Made by a program: the position numbers and the translations under genes. This document shows positions 14,533 through 21,825 of a DNA stretch of 24,260 nucleotides, in pieces (positions within the stretch are counted from its first letter, which is position 1; the number at the start of each line of letters is the position of its first letter). The notes beneath the pieces are model-generated. The model was not told where the DNA came from, searched no databases, and worked only from the letters and a program-made list of their open reading frames with translations. Origin of the DNA: Embleya sp040605455. Lineage in GTDB: Bacteria; Actinomycetota; Actinomycetes; Streptomycetales; Streptomycetaceae. The DNA is taken from contig NZ_JBEXCV010000136.1 of NCBI RefSeq assembly GCF_040605455.1, forward strand, positions 1-24,260. Direction: 5' to 3'.

Positions 14533-15783
14533 ATGGAACTCGGCGACGCCGCACTGCACTTCCCGTTCGCCGGCGGGCCCGGCGGCACCCAGCCCGAGGA
14601 GTACCGCGAACTGCGCGCCGGCTGCCCCGTCGCGCCGGTGATCCTGCCGTCCGGGGACCGCGCGTGGCTGGCCAGCCGATACCAGGACATCCTGACCGTC
14701 CTCGACGACCCGCGCTTCAGCCGCGATCCGTCCCGCGCCGGCGCCCCCCGGCTGGCCGGCGGCTTCGACGCGTCGCTCGTCAAGGACATGATCGTCAGCA
14801 TGGACCCGCCGGAGCACACCCGGATCCGGCGAATCGTGCAGGGCGCCTTCACGCCGCGCCGGATCCGTACGTGGGAGCCGCGGGTGCGGGCTGTCGCCGA
14901 GCGGCTCCTCGACGACTTCGCCGCCGGCCCCGGGCGGACCGGCGACCTGTACGAGGGGTTCGCGCTCCCGCTGCCCATTCGGATCATCTCCGAACTGCTC
15001 GGCATCCCGGACGACGACGCGGCCGACTTCCGGCGCTGGACCGAGACGGGGTTGTCGCTCACCCGCTGGACGCGCGACGAGATGCTCGCGGCACACCGCG
15101 AATACGTCGACTACGTCGGCACGTTGATCGCGGCACGGCGGACCGCCGGTGTGGCTGACGACGCGGGCGAAGGCACGGGCGACGACGAGGGTGAAGCCGA
15201 CCTCCTGGACGCCCTGGTCAGCGCCCGCGACCAGGACGACCGGCTGAGCGAGCACGAACTCGTGCAGCTCGTCCGCGCGTTGATCTCCGCAGGCCACGAG
15301 ACCACCGCGACCGTGTTCACCCGCGGCCTCTACATGCTGCTCACCCACCCCGGACAACTCGCGCTGCTACGTGCCGAACCCGAGCGCCTGGACGCCGCCG
15401 TCGAGGAGATCCTGCGGTACGTGCCGCCCGGCTCCGGGGGCACCCCCCGCATCGCCACCACCGAGATCGAGCTCGGCGGTGTCCGGGTCAAGCCGAACGA
15501 GGGGGTCATCGCGCCGTTCGGCGCCGCCAACCACGACCCGGCCCGGTTCGCCGACCCGGACACCTTCGACATCGCCCGTGTCGACCCGCCGAGCCACATC
15601 GCCTTCGGCCACGGGCCGCACCACTGCCTGGGCGTTCACCTCGCCCGACTCGAACTGCGGGTCGCGTTCGAGGTCGTGCTGCGCCGTCTGCCGGACCTCG
15701 ACCTGGCCGTTCCGGCCGAGGAGTTGGTGTGGTCGGAGGGTCTGCGGGTGCTCAAGCTGCAGGCCCTCCCGGTGCGCTGGTGA
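14533..15783 (+). CDS. Cytochrome P450 (soluble bacterial type)
   Basis: This 416-residue cytosolic heme monooxygenase has every core motif. A conserved N-terminal segment reads MDPPEHTRIRRIVQGAFTPR (90-109). The I-helix oxygen-activation motif AGHETT is at 253-258 and the K-helix ExxR at E292-R295 (EEILRYV). The heme loop FGHGPHHCLG is at 358-367, with C365 as the iron ligand, followed by LARLELRVAFE. Length and motifs place it among streptomycete class I P450s of the CYP105/CYP107 kind; the exact family cannot be decided by eye. Such enzymes hydroxylate or epoxidise secondary metabolites or xenobiotics and need a ferredoxin and reductase. No ferredoxin gene follows, so partners must be encoded elsewhere. 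ATG 14533 is supported by GGGGGA six bases upstream. An acidic Gly/Asp/Glu insert (about residues 206-222) is unusual but lies in a variable region. There are no biosynthetic genes nearby to hint at a substrate. Confidence 0.93.
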   Translation: MELGDAALHFPFAGGPGGTQPEEYRELRAGCPVAPVILPSGDRAWLASRYQDILTVLDDPRFSRDPSRAGAPRLAGGFDASLVKDMIVSMDPPEHTRIRRIVQGAFTPRRIRTWEPRVRAVAERLLDDFAAGPGRTGDLYEGFALPLPIRIISELLGIPDDDAADFRRWTETGLSLTRWTRDEMLAAHREYVDYVGTLIAARRTAGVADDAGEGTGDDEGEADLLDALVSARDQDDRLSEHELVQLVRALISAGHETTATVFTRGLYMLLTHPGQLALLRAEPERLDAAVEEILRYVPPGSGGTPRIATTEIELGGVRVKPNEGVIAPFGAANHDPARFADPDTFDIARVDPPSHIAFGHGPHHCLGVHLARLELRVAFEVVLRRLPDLDLAVPAEELVWSEGLRVLKLQALPVRW

Positions 15784-15804
15784 CCCGACGCGGCGCGGCG
15801 GTCG

Positions 15805-15888
15805 GTTCGGCGTGAGGCCGGTGATCAGCGCGAACGGCGCGCCGAACGGGTCGAGGACCACCGCGCTCCGGCCGGCCATCACCCGGCA
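15805..15888 (-). pseudogene. C-terminal fragment of a VOC/glyoxalase-like gene
   Basis: The minus strand encodes RVMAGRSAVVLDPFGAPFAL followed by ITGLTPN. The pattern G-R-x-A-x-x-x-D-P-x-G-A-x-F-A-L is the usual ending of VOC-superfamily (glyoxalase/dioxygenase-fold) proteins. No matching upstream domain, start codon or ribosome binding site is visible, and no stop codon follows in frame before the antisense of the P450. It is therefore most likely a decayed remnant. The identification rests on one short motif. Confidence 0.4.
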
Positions 15889-16302
15889 CGCACCGCTCCC
15901 ACCGGTGGCGTGGTGGGGCGATGGCATGGCGGCCACACGAGGGGAGGCCACCGCGGGTGACCCGCCGCGCCGACCGCGGGCGGAGCGGGATGCCGGGGCA
16001 AAGCATCCGAGCAGGGCGGGGATTCACCGGCACCCTGACCTTCCGCGACCCCACCGACGAGCCCTCCGAGGACCAGCCGGTACGCACAGCGAGTCCGGGA
16101 CCCACTCCACCTCCGATTCGCCCGTGGTGGGCTCGGCCTCGCGCGTGCTCGAACTCATGGGCTGTCGAAAGTCGAACGCCCCGGCCCCGCCGCGTCGATG
16201 GCTGCGATCGAGCCCGTGATCGCGAGGCCGGAGTCCGCAGGAGTAGGAATCTCGCGTCGGATGGATAGCCGCCTCGCGAACGCGCCTATAGCTTCTGTTG
16301 CG

Positions 16303-16393
16303 CCGCGCGGTTCGGGGCGTGATCCGTCCGTGTCCCGCGGTGTTCTCGCCACGTCCCGGTAGCGACGGACGGATCGAACCCCGAACCGCGCGG
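16303..16393. repeat. Large interrupted inverted repeat (15 bp + 11 bp arms)
   Basis: The outer arms 16303-16317 and 16379-16393 are exact reverse complements (15 bp). The inner arms 16321-16331 and 16365-16375 are also exact (11 bp). Each side has a three-base interruption, and the central loop is 33 bases. It ends 117 bp before the solute-binding-protein start codon. It could fold into a very stable hairpin as DNA or RNA. Confidence 0.75.
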
Positions 16394-16510
16394 AAGTGCG
16401 GCGCGAGTGGCGCGTATTCACGATCCGCCGCTCCGTTCGCGACGATTCGACCGGTTGACGGGCGACGCACGGCATCCATATCTCGTCGATACAGGGCAGG
16501 TGCACACCTC

Positions 16511-18160
16511 GTGCCGTTCGCGCTGCGAACCACGCGAAGAATCACCGGACTCGGTGGCCTCCTTCGCAATGTCGGACCCTTCCGAAATGTACTGCGCCCC
16601 TTGTCCCCGGCCATGGCCCTGGCGATGATCTGCCTGAGCGCCACGGCCGGATGCGGGCTCGTCGGCGACGACGAATCCGACGCACCCGGTACCCCACAGG
16701 CGGGTGGCTCGGCCGTCTTCCTCCTTCCGGGCGAGCCGCGTGGCCTCGACCCGTTCAGCGCGAGCTATCCGAACGTGGCCGACGGAAACCGGATGTCGGC
16801 GCTGTACGACGTCCTGGTCTGGACGGAGCCGGCGACCGGCACCGTGCACCCCAAGCTGGCCGAGTCGTTGACCAGCGACGCCCAGCTCACGAATTGGACG
16901 CTGACCCTGCGCGCGGGACTGCGCTTCTCGGACGGCTCGGTCCTGGACGCCGCCGCCGTCAAGGCGACGTGGGACGCCCATCGGGATCCGACGGTCAATT
17001 CGTTGGTCGGTGGTGTACTGCGGGACGTCAAGCTGATCCTGGTGTCGGACCTACAGTTGCGGATCGAACTTCCGTCCGCCAACGCCAACTTCGACCACAT
17101 GGTCGCCCGCAACCTCGCCTTCGTCGCCCCCACGAAGTTCGTCTCCACTCCCGAGGGCCGAGCCGCTCTCAAGCGCACCCCGATCGGCGCGGGCCCGTTC
17201 AAACTCGCTGCCTGGGAGCCCGGGAAAGACCTGCGCATGGTGCGCAACGAGACCTACTGGCAGAAGGGACTTCCGCACCTCGACGAACTCGTGTTCCGAG
17301 TGGACCGCAACATCGCGGCCGCACCGGAGTCGATCGCGAAGAGCCGAGCGGACATCACCGTCACCACCGACCCGACCGTGCTGGGCGATGCCAGGGACAA
17401 GGACCTGAAGGTCGACGAGACACTGCTCAACGGCGGCCTGATGATCGCCTTCAACCTGCGCAAGCCCCCCTTCGACAACGCGGACGCACGTCGGGCGATT
17501 TCGTTGGCGCTGAGCGGCGAGGATCTCAACCGCCGCTTCTACAAGGGTCTCGGCGTCCAGGCCAGGGGCATTTTCAACGCGAGTTCCCCGTTGGCGAACG
17601 TCAACCTGGCCGCCGTGGAGAACAAGCCCCAACAGGCGGGCGAACTCTTCGCGAAGCTCACCTCGAATGGCCAAAAGCCTTTCGTCTTCCACTACTTGGT
17701 ACCCGACAGCCCCAAGTCCCGGGACATCGCCGAATACATCCGGCGAACGCTGGCCGGATACCCGGGGGTGACCATGATCGTGGACGTGGTCGACATCGCG
17801 TCGCTGGTCACACGTACCTCGGCCAAGCACGACTTCGAGGCAACCGTCTTCCAACTGTGGGCCGACGACGTGGAACCGAGCATGCATCAGTTCCTGGTCA
17901 CCGGGGGCATCAACAACATCACCGGCTACAGCAACTCCGCCGTCGACAAGGCGCTGGGCGAGGGCCGACTCTCTCCCGATCCCAAGGTCCGTCGGGACGC
18001 CTACACGCGCGTGCAGACCTCGCTGAACCGCGACATGCCCTTCTGGGTGTACCTGGAAGCCTCGGCGGCAGCCGTGCACAGCCGGTACATCACCGGCGTC
18101 GAGCCCTTCAACGACGGACTTGTGCACTTCGACCGGATCACCCGAAGCACCGCCAAATGA
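16511..18160 (+). CDS. Extracellular solute-binding lipoprotein, family 5 (peptide/nickel/opine type)
   Basis: This 549-residue protein is an ABC-importer binding protein of the SBP_bac_5/DppA-OppA type, lipid-anchored outside the membrane. GTG 16511 gives a long basic N-region, a hydrophobic core (AMALAMICLSATAG) and a lipobox-like end at C48 (SATAGC), with Thr at the -3 position, which is less usual. The family pattern follows: LDPFSASYPNVADGNRMSAL (start of mature domain), then ALYDVLVWTEPATGTVHPKL, TLRAGLRFSDGSVLDAAAVK (the classic 'lr.gv.FsDGtp..A.dV' signature), GAGPFKLAAWEPGKDL, and FDNADARRAISLALS. A few bases of weak ribosome binding site (GGCAGG) stand ten bases upstream. No permease or ATPase genes are adjacent, so it is an orphan; in streptomycetes such proteins can work with transporters elsewhere or bind signal peptides. 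It shares a bidirectional terminator with the convergent protease gene. Confidence 0.88.
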   Translation: MPFALRTTRRITGLGGLLRNVGPFRNVLRPLSPAMALAMICLSATAGCGLVGDDESDAPGTPQAGGSAVFLLPGEPRGLDPFSASYPNVADGNRMSALYDVLVWTEPATGTVHPKLAESLTSDAQLTNWTLTLRAGLRFSDGSVLDAAAVKATWDAHRDPTVNSLVGGVLRDVKLILVSDLQLRIELPSANANFDHMVARNLAFVAPTKFVSTPEGRAALKRTPIGAGPFKLAAWEPGKDLRMVRNETYWQKGLPHLDELVFRVDRNIAAAPESIAKSRADITVTTDPTVLGDARDKDLKVDETLLNGGLMIAFNLRKPPFDNADARRAISLALSGEDLNRRFYKGLGVQARGIFNASSPLANVNLAAVENKPQQAGELFAKLTSNGQKPFVFHYLVPDSPKSRDIAEYIRRTLAGYPGVTMIVDVVDIASLVTRTSAKHDFEATVFQLWADDVEPSMHQFLVTGGINNITGYSNSAVDKALGEGRLSPDPKVRRDAYTRVQTSLNRDMPFWVYLEASAAAVHSRYITGVEPFNDGLVHFDRITRSTAK

Positions 18161-18186
18161 CCGACCCCACCCCCGGGTCCGCATGA

Positions 18187-18231
18187 CGCCTCCCCGTTCC
18201 GTGCGCGTTGTGTGTGCGGAACGGGGAGGCG
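18187..18231. terminator. Bidirectional terminator between convergent genes
   Basis: CGCCTCCCCGTTCCG (18187-18201) pairs exactly with 18217-18231. Pairing can extend six more positions through Watson-Crick and G-U pairs to a three-base loop. It lies 26 bp behind the solute-binding-protein stop and six bases behind the stop of the minus-strand protease gene, so it can serve both. Confidence 0.85.
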
Positions 18232-18237
18232 CGTTCG

Positions 18238-19998
18238 TCAGTAGTCGATCGTGCTCTGGTAGAGGCTCTTCAGTGGGCCGTTGGCGGAGGTGTCGTATCC
18301 GTCCGCCTTGCGGTGTTGCCAGAATTCGGCGAACGTCGAGGAGCGGTGCCGCAGGAAGGTGTTCCAGACGTTTCCGGGCGTGGCCTCCCCGTAGACATCG
18401 GAACCCTCGTTCGTCGTGTCGGTGAGGTCGATCAGCGCACCGGCCACGCGGCCTTCGACCGCGTCACCGTCGTCCCAGCCCGACGTACCCCAGGTGGGCG
18501 TCTCCAGATTGAGGGACGAACCGCTGGGCCACCGGTAGTAGGGATCCTTGTACACACTCGCCGGCACCCACTCGGCGAAGCCCTCCACCCAGGCGCAGCC
18601 CGTCGAGGACTTCGCCGAAACGCCGTGCGGGCTGCAATTGGGGATGGGCGGCGCGAAGTCCTCGTAGACGTCGGCCATCAGGGCATGCGTGAGTTCGTGC
18701 ACGACGGTCATGTGCGAGTCGGGAGCGTCCGCCTTGAGGTGGATCTGCTTGTTCCCGAAGTAGTTGCCGACTGTGGAGTCCGGTGCCCAGTTGACCACGA
18801 CCTGACGGCACGTGGTGTCCAAGGCGTCCCAGCACGTGTTGCCGGGAACCCATTTCCAGGCGTCGTTGAGCGCGTCGAAGGCGTGCAGGGCGCGCATCCG
18901 GTTTACCTGGGTGGGCTTGCGGTCGCCGAAGGCGGTGGTGCTTCCGTTGGCGACGTTGGCGACCGTGGGGGTGGTGAACGAGAAGGCGTTCGTGGTGCCG
19001 GTCGCCTGGACGCGCCAGTTCTTGTTGCTGGTGGTGAGCTTGACGTATACGTCCTGGCCGCTGTTGTTGCTCTCGGCGTTGTCGAAGCACAGCTTGTACT
19101 CGCCCTTGGTGCCGGTGAGGCCACTGGCGAGCAGGTCGTGCGCGTTGCTCGTGTCGGCATCCCATGCCTCGACGGTCATGTTGACCACCGGCTTGGTCAC
19201 GCCCTTCTCGTCGACGTACAGCCACTTGCCGGTCGCGCACGCGGTCGCCGCCACGGCCCGGGCGCGCGCTACCACCGGATCGTCCCCGGCGGGCGCGGGC
19301 AGGCCGGCTGCGGACAACGATTCCGCCGCGAGATGGGGAGTCGACTCCTGCGGCGCCACGTCCGGCGCGACCTCGACCGAGTCGGAATCGGTGGACCGCT
19401 CCGAGCCCAGGCTCGACCCGCCCGGCGCCGCGCCCACGGTGAGCGGGATCAGGTCCTCGGCGGCGTCCACTCCGGCACGCAGGTCGGCGGCGGCGCGCAC
19501 CTTGATCTCCGCCGGACCGGCCGCCTTCGCGACGATCCGTCCGGTGTACGTGGTGCTCTGCCCCGCCTTGAATGTGCGCACGGTCGCCGCGCGCTCGATG
19601 GTGCCCAGGTGTACCGGGTTGGACGAGGGATGCGCGGACCGGGTCAGTCCGACGGGCGCCTCGAACCAGGCGAGGTTGGCCGGCAGGTCCGCCTGCACAC
19701 GTACGTTCTTGGCCGCGAATTGCGACCGTACCTCGAATGACACGGTGGCGATCTCGCCGACCGCGAGCGGGTGGTCGACGCCGGCGTCCACCGAAAAGCA
19801 GCTGCGTTCCTCGCCGGCTTCGGGTGCGTCCGGGTTCGGGCGGCTCGTACATGTCCGGGGGGCGGCGGAGTCCTTTCCCGAGCCGGCGGTATCCCATGCC
19901 GCGAACGCGCCGGCCCCCAATCCGACCTGGATCGCCACGGCTCCGGCAACGACGATGACCACGCGTCGCCTGCGCCGTACTGATATTCGATTGATCAT
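18238..19998 (-). CDS. Secreted multidomain zinc-metalloprotease-like protein (HELTH...VEGFAEW)
   Basis: This is a 586-residue exported protein. A very basic start (MINRISVRRRRR) and a hydrophobic core ending near AFAAW (about residue 34) form a signal peptide. Residues about 65-190 form a beta-rich domain (GEIATVSFEVRSQFAAKNVR, VQADLPANLAWF) resembling DUF11/CARDB-type adhesion domains. A Ser/Asp/Pro-rich linker follows. Residues about 255-345 look like a transthyretin/carboxypeptidase-regulatory-like domain (VVNMTVEAWDAD, GTKGEYKLCFDNAE). The last 220 residues hold the zinc motif HELTH (H434, E435, H438) and, 34 residues on, WVEGFAEW with E472 as likely third ligand, giving a gluzincin pattern. 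Cysteines around the site (C389, C397, C455, C468) may form disulfides. The exact peptidase family is not recognised. ATG 19998 has no Shine-Dalgarno; TACGTT eight bases upstream could be a -10 box of a nearly leaderless mRNA, and a 10-bp palindrome (20001-20010) lies between. Confidence 0.8.
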   Translation of the reverse strand: MINRISVRRRRRVVIVVAGAVAIQVGLGAGAFAAWDTAGSGKDSAAPRTCTSRPNPDAPEAGEERSCFSVDAGVDHPLAVGEIATVSFEVRSQFAAKNVRVQADLPANLAWFEAPVGLTRSAHPSSNPVHLGTIERAATVRTFKAGQSTTYTGRIVAKAAGPAEIKVRAAADLRAGVDAAEDLIPLTVGAAPGGSSLGSERSTDSDSVEVAPDVAPQESTPHLAAESLSAAGLPAPAGDDPVVARARAVAATACATGKWLYVDEKGVTKPVVNMTVEAWDADTSNAHDLLASGLTGTKGEYKLCFDNAESNNSGQDVYVKLTTSNKNWRVQATGTTNAFSFTTPTVANVANGSTTAFGDRKPTQVNRMRALHAFDALNDAWKWVPGNTCWDALDTTCRQVVVNWAPDSTVGNYFGNKQIHLKADAPDSHMTVVHELTHALMADVYEDFAPPIPNCSPHGVSAKSSTGCAWVEGFAEWVPASVYKDPYYRWPSGSSLNLETPTWGTSGWDDGDAVEGRVAGALIDLTDTTNEGSDVYGEATPGNVWNTFLRHRSSTFAEFWQHRKADGYDTSANGPLKSLYQSTIDY

Positions 19999-20465
19999 GG
20001 CGTTCGAACGTAGCCACTCGCATCGACGGCCACTATCCGATTCACGCGAACCGCGCCGGGGCGTCTCCACGCACGGGACCGACGACGCGGTCCGACGACC
20101 ACGCACGGGGCGGACGGTCGGTGTCCTGCCCCGCGCGGAATCGGAAACCGGGCCCCTGGGCGGAGAATTCGGGCGTGCTGTCCATGCCGCCTGTCATCCC
20201 TGTCCGAGGTGCCCGGCTTCGGCCCGGCGGGTGAACGTCGAACGGAGTCCGGCGCACCCCGCCGAGGCGGAACCCTGAGACGCCGGACGCCCTTCGACCG
20301 TCCGGCCGGGCGTCTTCCCGAGGCGGCACATCGCTGTCGTCGCCTCTCGGGCAGCCTCTCGCATGCGACCGGCACTGCCAAGTGGTCGAGACCCAGCATT
20401 CGTTGGCGTCTCGATCACCTCATCGACCCCTGCCCCGGGCGTGATCGCGCAACCGGCGGATATCG
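19999..20465. other. Intergenic region with hairpins
   Basis: No protein-like frame on either strand. The interval holds the putative promoter of the protease gene (CGTTCGAACG palindrome at 20001-20010, TACGTT at 20012-20007 on the minus strand) and two hairpins downstream of the minus-strand gene ending at 20466. The farther one, at 20278-20315, nests GCCGGAC/GTCCGGC inside AGACGC/GCGTCT. Confidence 0.4.
20383..20417 (-). terminator. Stem-loop terminator of the small secreted-protein gene
   Basis: TGGTCGAGAC (20383-20392) pairs with GTCTCGATCA (20408-20417), ten pairs with one G-U, around a 15-base loop. It lies about 50 bp past the stop codon at 20466 on the minus strand. A second hairpin at 20278-20315 could reinforce it. 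Confidence 0.5.
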
Positions 20466-20744
20466 CTACCGGACGTATAGCGCGAAATAGCCCAGCATGA
20501 TGTCGTACGGGCACTTCCACTGGGAAAAGCCCTCACGCTGATACTGCTGACCGGCATCCACGCACTGGCTGTACGTCGTGTAGTGGTTGATCAGCATCCA
20601 ATCGGCCGCCGCCTGCGCGGGAGCTTTATCGGCTGTCGCCGCCACCGGCCGGGCGTTCACCGTGGCGGCTCCGGCCGTGGTCCCGATCGCACTCATCGAC
20701 GCGATGGCCAGTGCCGTGGTGAGCAGTGCAGCACGCTTGCGCAT
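20466..20744 (-). CDS. Small secreted two-cysteine protein
   Basis: This 92-residue precursor has a textbook Sec signal peptide (MRKRAALLTTALAIASMSAI, likely cleavage after GTTAGA at residue 26). An Ala/Pro-rich spacer (ARPVAATADKAPAQAAADW) precedes a short conserved-looking unit, HYTTYSQCVDAGQQYQREGF, followed by SQWKCPY. The Y-x-x-x-x-x-C-x-x-A-G-x-x-y...w-x-C arrangement with C61 and C78, which could form one disulfide, recurs in small secreted streptomycete proteins of unknown function. The ribosome binding site is weak (GAG about five bases before the ATG). Its stop is followed by a hairpin. I cannot assign a role. Confidence 0.7.
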   Translation of the reverse strand: MRKRAALLTTALAIASMSAIGTTAGAATVNARPVAATADKAPAQAAADWMLINHYTTYSQCVDAGQQYQREGFSQWKCPYDIMLGYFALYVR

Positions 20745-21067
20745 TCAACTCGGGCCCGGTCCGAAGCGCAAAGGTGCGGAACCCACACCGTATCGCCGCC
20801 GCACAGCGGAAAACACCCCCGGAGAACGCCTCGTTCGCTGCCGGCTCCCAGCACGGGACGTGCATCACCGGATCACGATCCGGAAAGAGCTCCCACCGGG
20901 TTTCCCGCCGTCGCCCCAGCGAGCGTCCGATACTGGATGGCGAAGCGATCGGCGAGGGCGTCTCGATCGCCTCGCGAATCGCGAAGTGCCGGGCGCAACC
21001 GGATGCGGCCGGCGGCTGTCCTCAATGGTGACCGATCCCATCGGGGCCCATCCACGGGAGGCCGCCC
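20745..21067. other. Divergent intergenic region with a 16-bp palindrome
   Basis: It separates the minus-strand small secreted protein from the plus-strand lipoprotein. CCGGAT-CACG-ATCCGG (20868-20883) is a perfect 6-bp-arm palindrome, a possible operator for one or both. A GC-rich fold (GCGAGG near 20954 against CCTCGC near 20970) is also possible. GGGAGG at 21056-21061 is the ribosome binding site of the lipoprotein gene. No gene seen. Confidence 0.4.
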
Positions 21068-21754
21068 ATGTCCGCCGCGTTATCCACCCGCACCTTGCTC
21101 GTCTGCTCGGCCGTCGTCGCACTCGGCCTGTCGTCGACCGCATGCGGCACCACCGCCGCCCACGGCGGCTCGGGTGCCGCGGCCCGACCCACCGAGAGCC
21201 TCGGTCACCCACCCGTGGCACCTCCTGCCGACAAGGTGCGGCCCCCGCAGCCGACCGAGACCAAGTGGGGGTCGTCTGCCGACAACTCGCGCACCCCCGG
21301 GCTCCCGAAGTGGCTCGGCCCGGAGGATCCGCCTCCGATGGCGACGGGTTCCGAGTTCGTCCTGCCCAACCTCGCCCGCGTCTCGGTCACGGAGGTCGGC
21401 ATACTCGACGGCGCACCCGCGCCCGCCGGTTCGCGGCGCGCGGACGTCCACGTCCGGATCCGGGACGACGGTGCGAAACCGCTGAACCTGGACGGTCAGG
21501 TCCGAGTGAGTGTGGTGCGGCGGGACACTGCCGCGCGGATGCCACAGATCGACCCGCCGCTCCCCGACAACACGCCGACCCCGTCGTTCTCCGGGATGCT
21601 GTCCGCCAGGGAATCCAAGGACGCCGTGATCGGCTTCGCGCTCGAAGAATCCGGCTTCTTGGCGGGTTTCGAGGTGTGGGTGACGGTCGATCAGCCCGGC
21701 CGGGTCGCGCCCTACCCGGTCAAGTTCCTGTACACACCGAAGGCCGACTCGTAA
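21068..21754 (+). CDS. Putative lipoprotein with a DUF4352-like beta domain
   Basis: This 228-residue exported protein starts with a type II-like signal (STRTLLVCSAVVALGLSSTAC), giving a probable lipidated Cys at residue 26. The residue at -3 is Ser, so the lipobox is relaxed. A Pro/Gly/Ala-rich linker (about 27-95) follows and would keep the domain away from the membrane. The C-terminal part (about 95-228) has alternating strands: RVSVTEVGILDGAP, RRADVHVRIRDDGAKPLNLD, GQVRVSVVRRD, SKDAVIGFALEESGFLAGFE. This pattern is that of the immunoglobulin-like DUF4352/telokin-like domains found in many Gram-positive lipoproteins, which have no known catalytic role. ATG 21068 has GGGAGG six bases upstream. 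The gene appears monocistronic, with a G-U-rich hairpin behind it. Confidence 0.75.
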   Translation: MSAALSTRTLLVCSAVVALGLSSTACGTTAAHGGSGAAARPTESLGHPPVAPPADKVRPPQPTETKWGSSADNSRTPGLPKWLGPEDPPPMATGSEFVLPNLARVSVTEVGILDGAPAPAGSRRADVHVRIRDDGAKPLNLDGQVRVSVVRRDTAARMPQIDPPLPDNTPTPSFSGMLSARESKDAVIGFALEESGFLAGFEVWVTVDQPGRVAPYPVKFLYTPKADS

Positions 21755-21759
21755 TTCCG

Positions 21760-21825
21760 GCGTGCTGGTTGTGTATCGACCCCAGCCGGTAGGGGAGTTC
21801 GTACGTTCCGACGCAACCGGCGCGC
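21760..21825 (+). terminator. Long-loop hairpin after the lipoprotein gene
   Basis: Bases 21760-21773 can pair with 21812-21825 over 14 positions, 11 Watson-Crick and 3 G-U. The 38-base loop contains its own small CCCC/GGGG stem. It begins six bases after the stop codon. Confidence 0.35.

Larger units (their letters stand above)
15784..16510. other. 727-bp interval without an intact gene
   Basis: It contains a fragment of a VOC-like gene on the minus strand (15805-15888), a loose inverted repeat GTTCGGCG/CGCCGAAC (15805-15812 and 15840-15847) behind the P450, a small palindrome GCGATC-N8-GATCGC (16204-16223), and the large inverted repeat at 16303-16393. No convincing intact reading frame is seen. 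Confidence 0.5.

Noticed and set aside
16407..16628. Short plus-strand frame overlapping the start of the solute-binding-protein gene
   Set aside because: No ribosome binding site and random composition; it overlaps the signal-peptide coding region in another frame.
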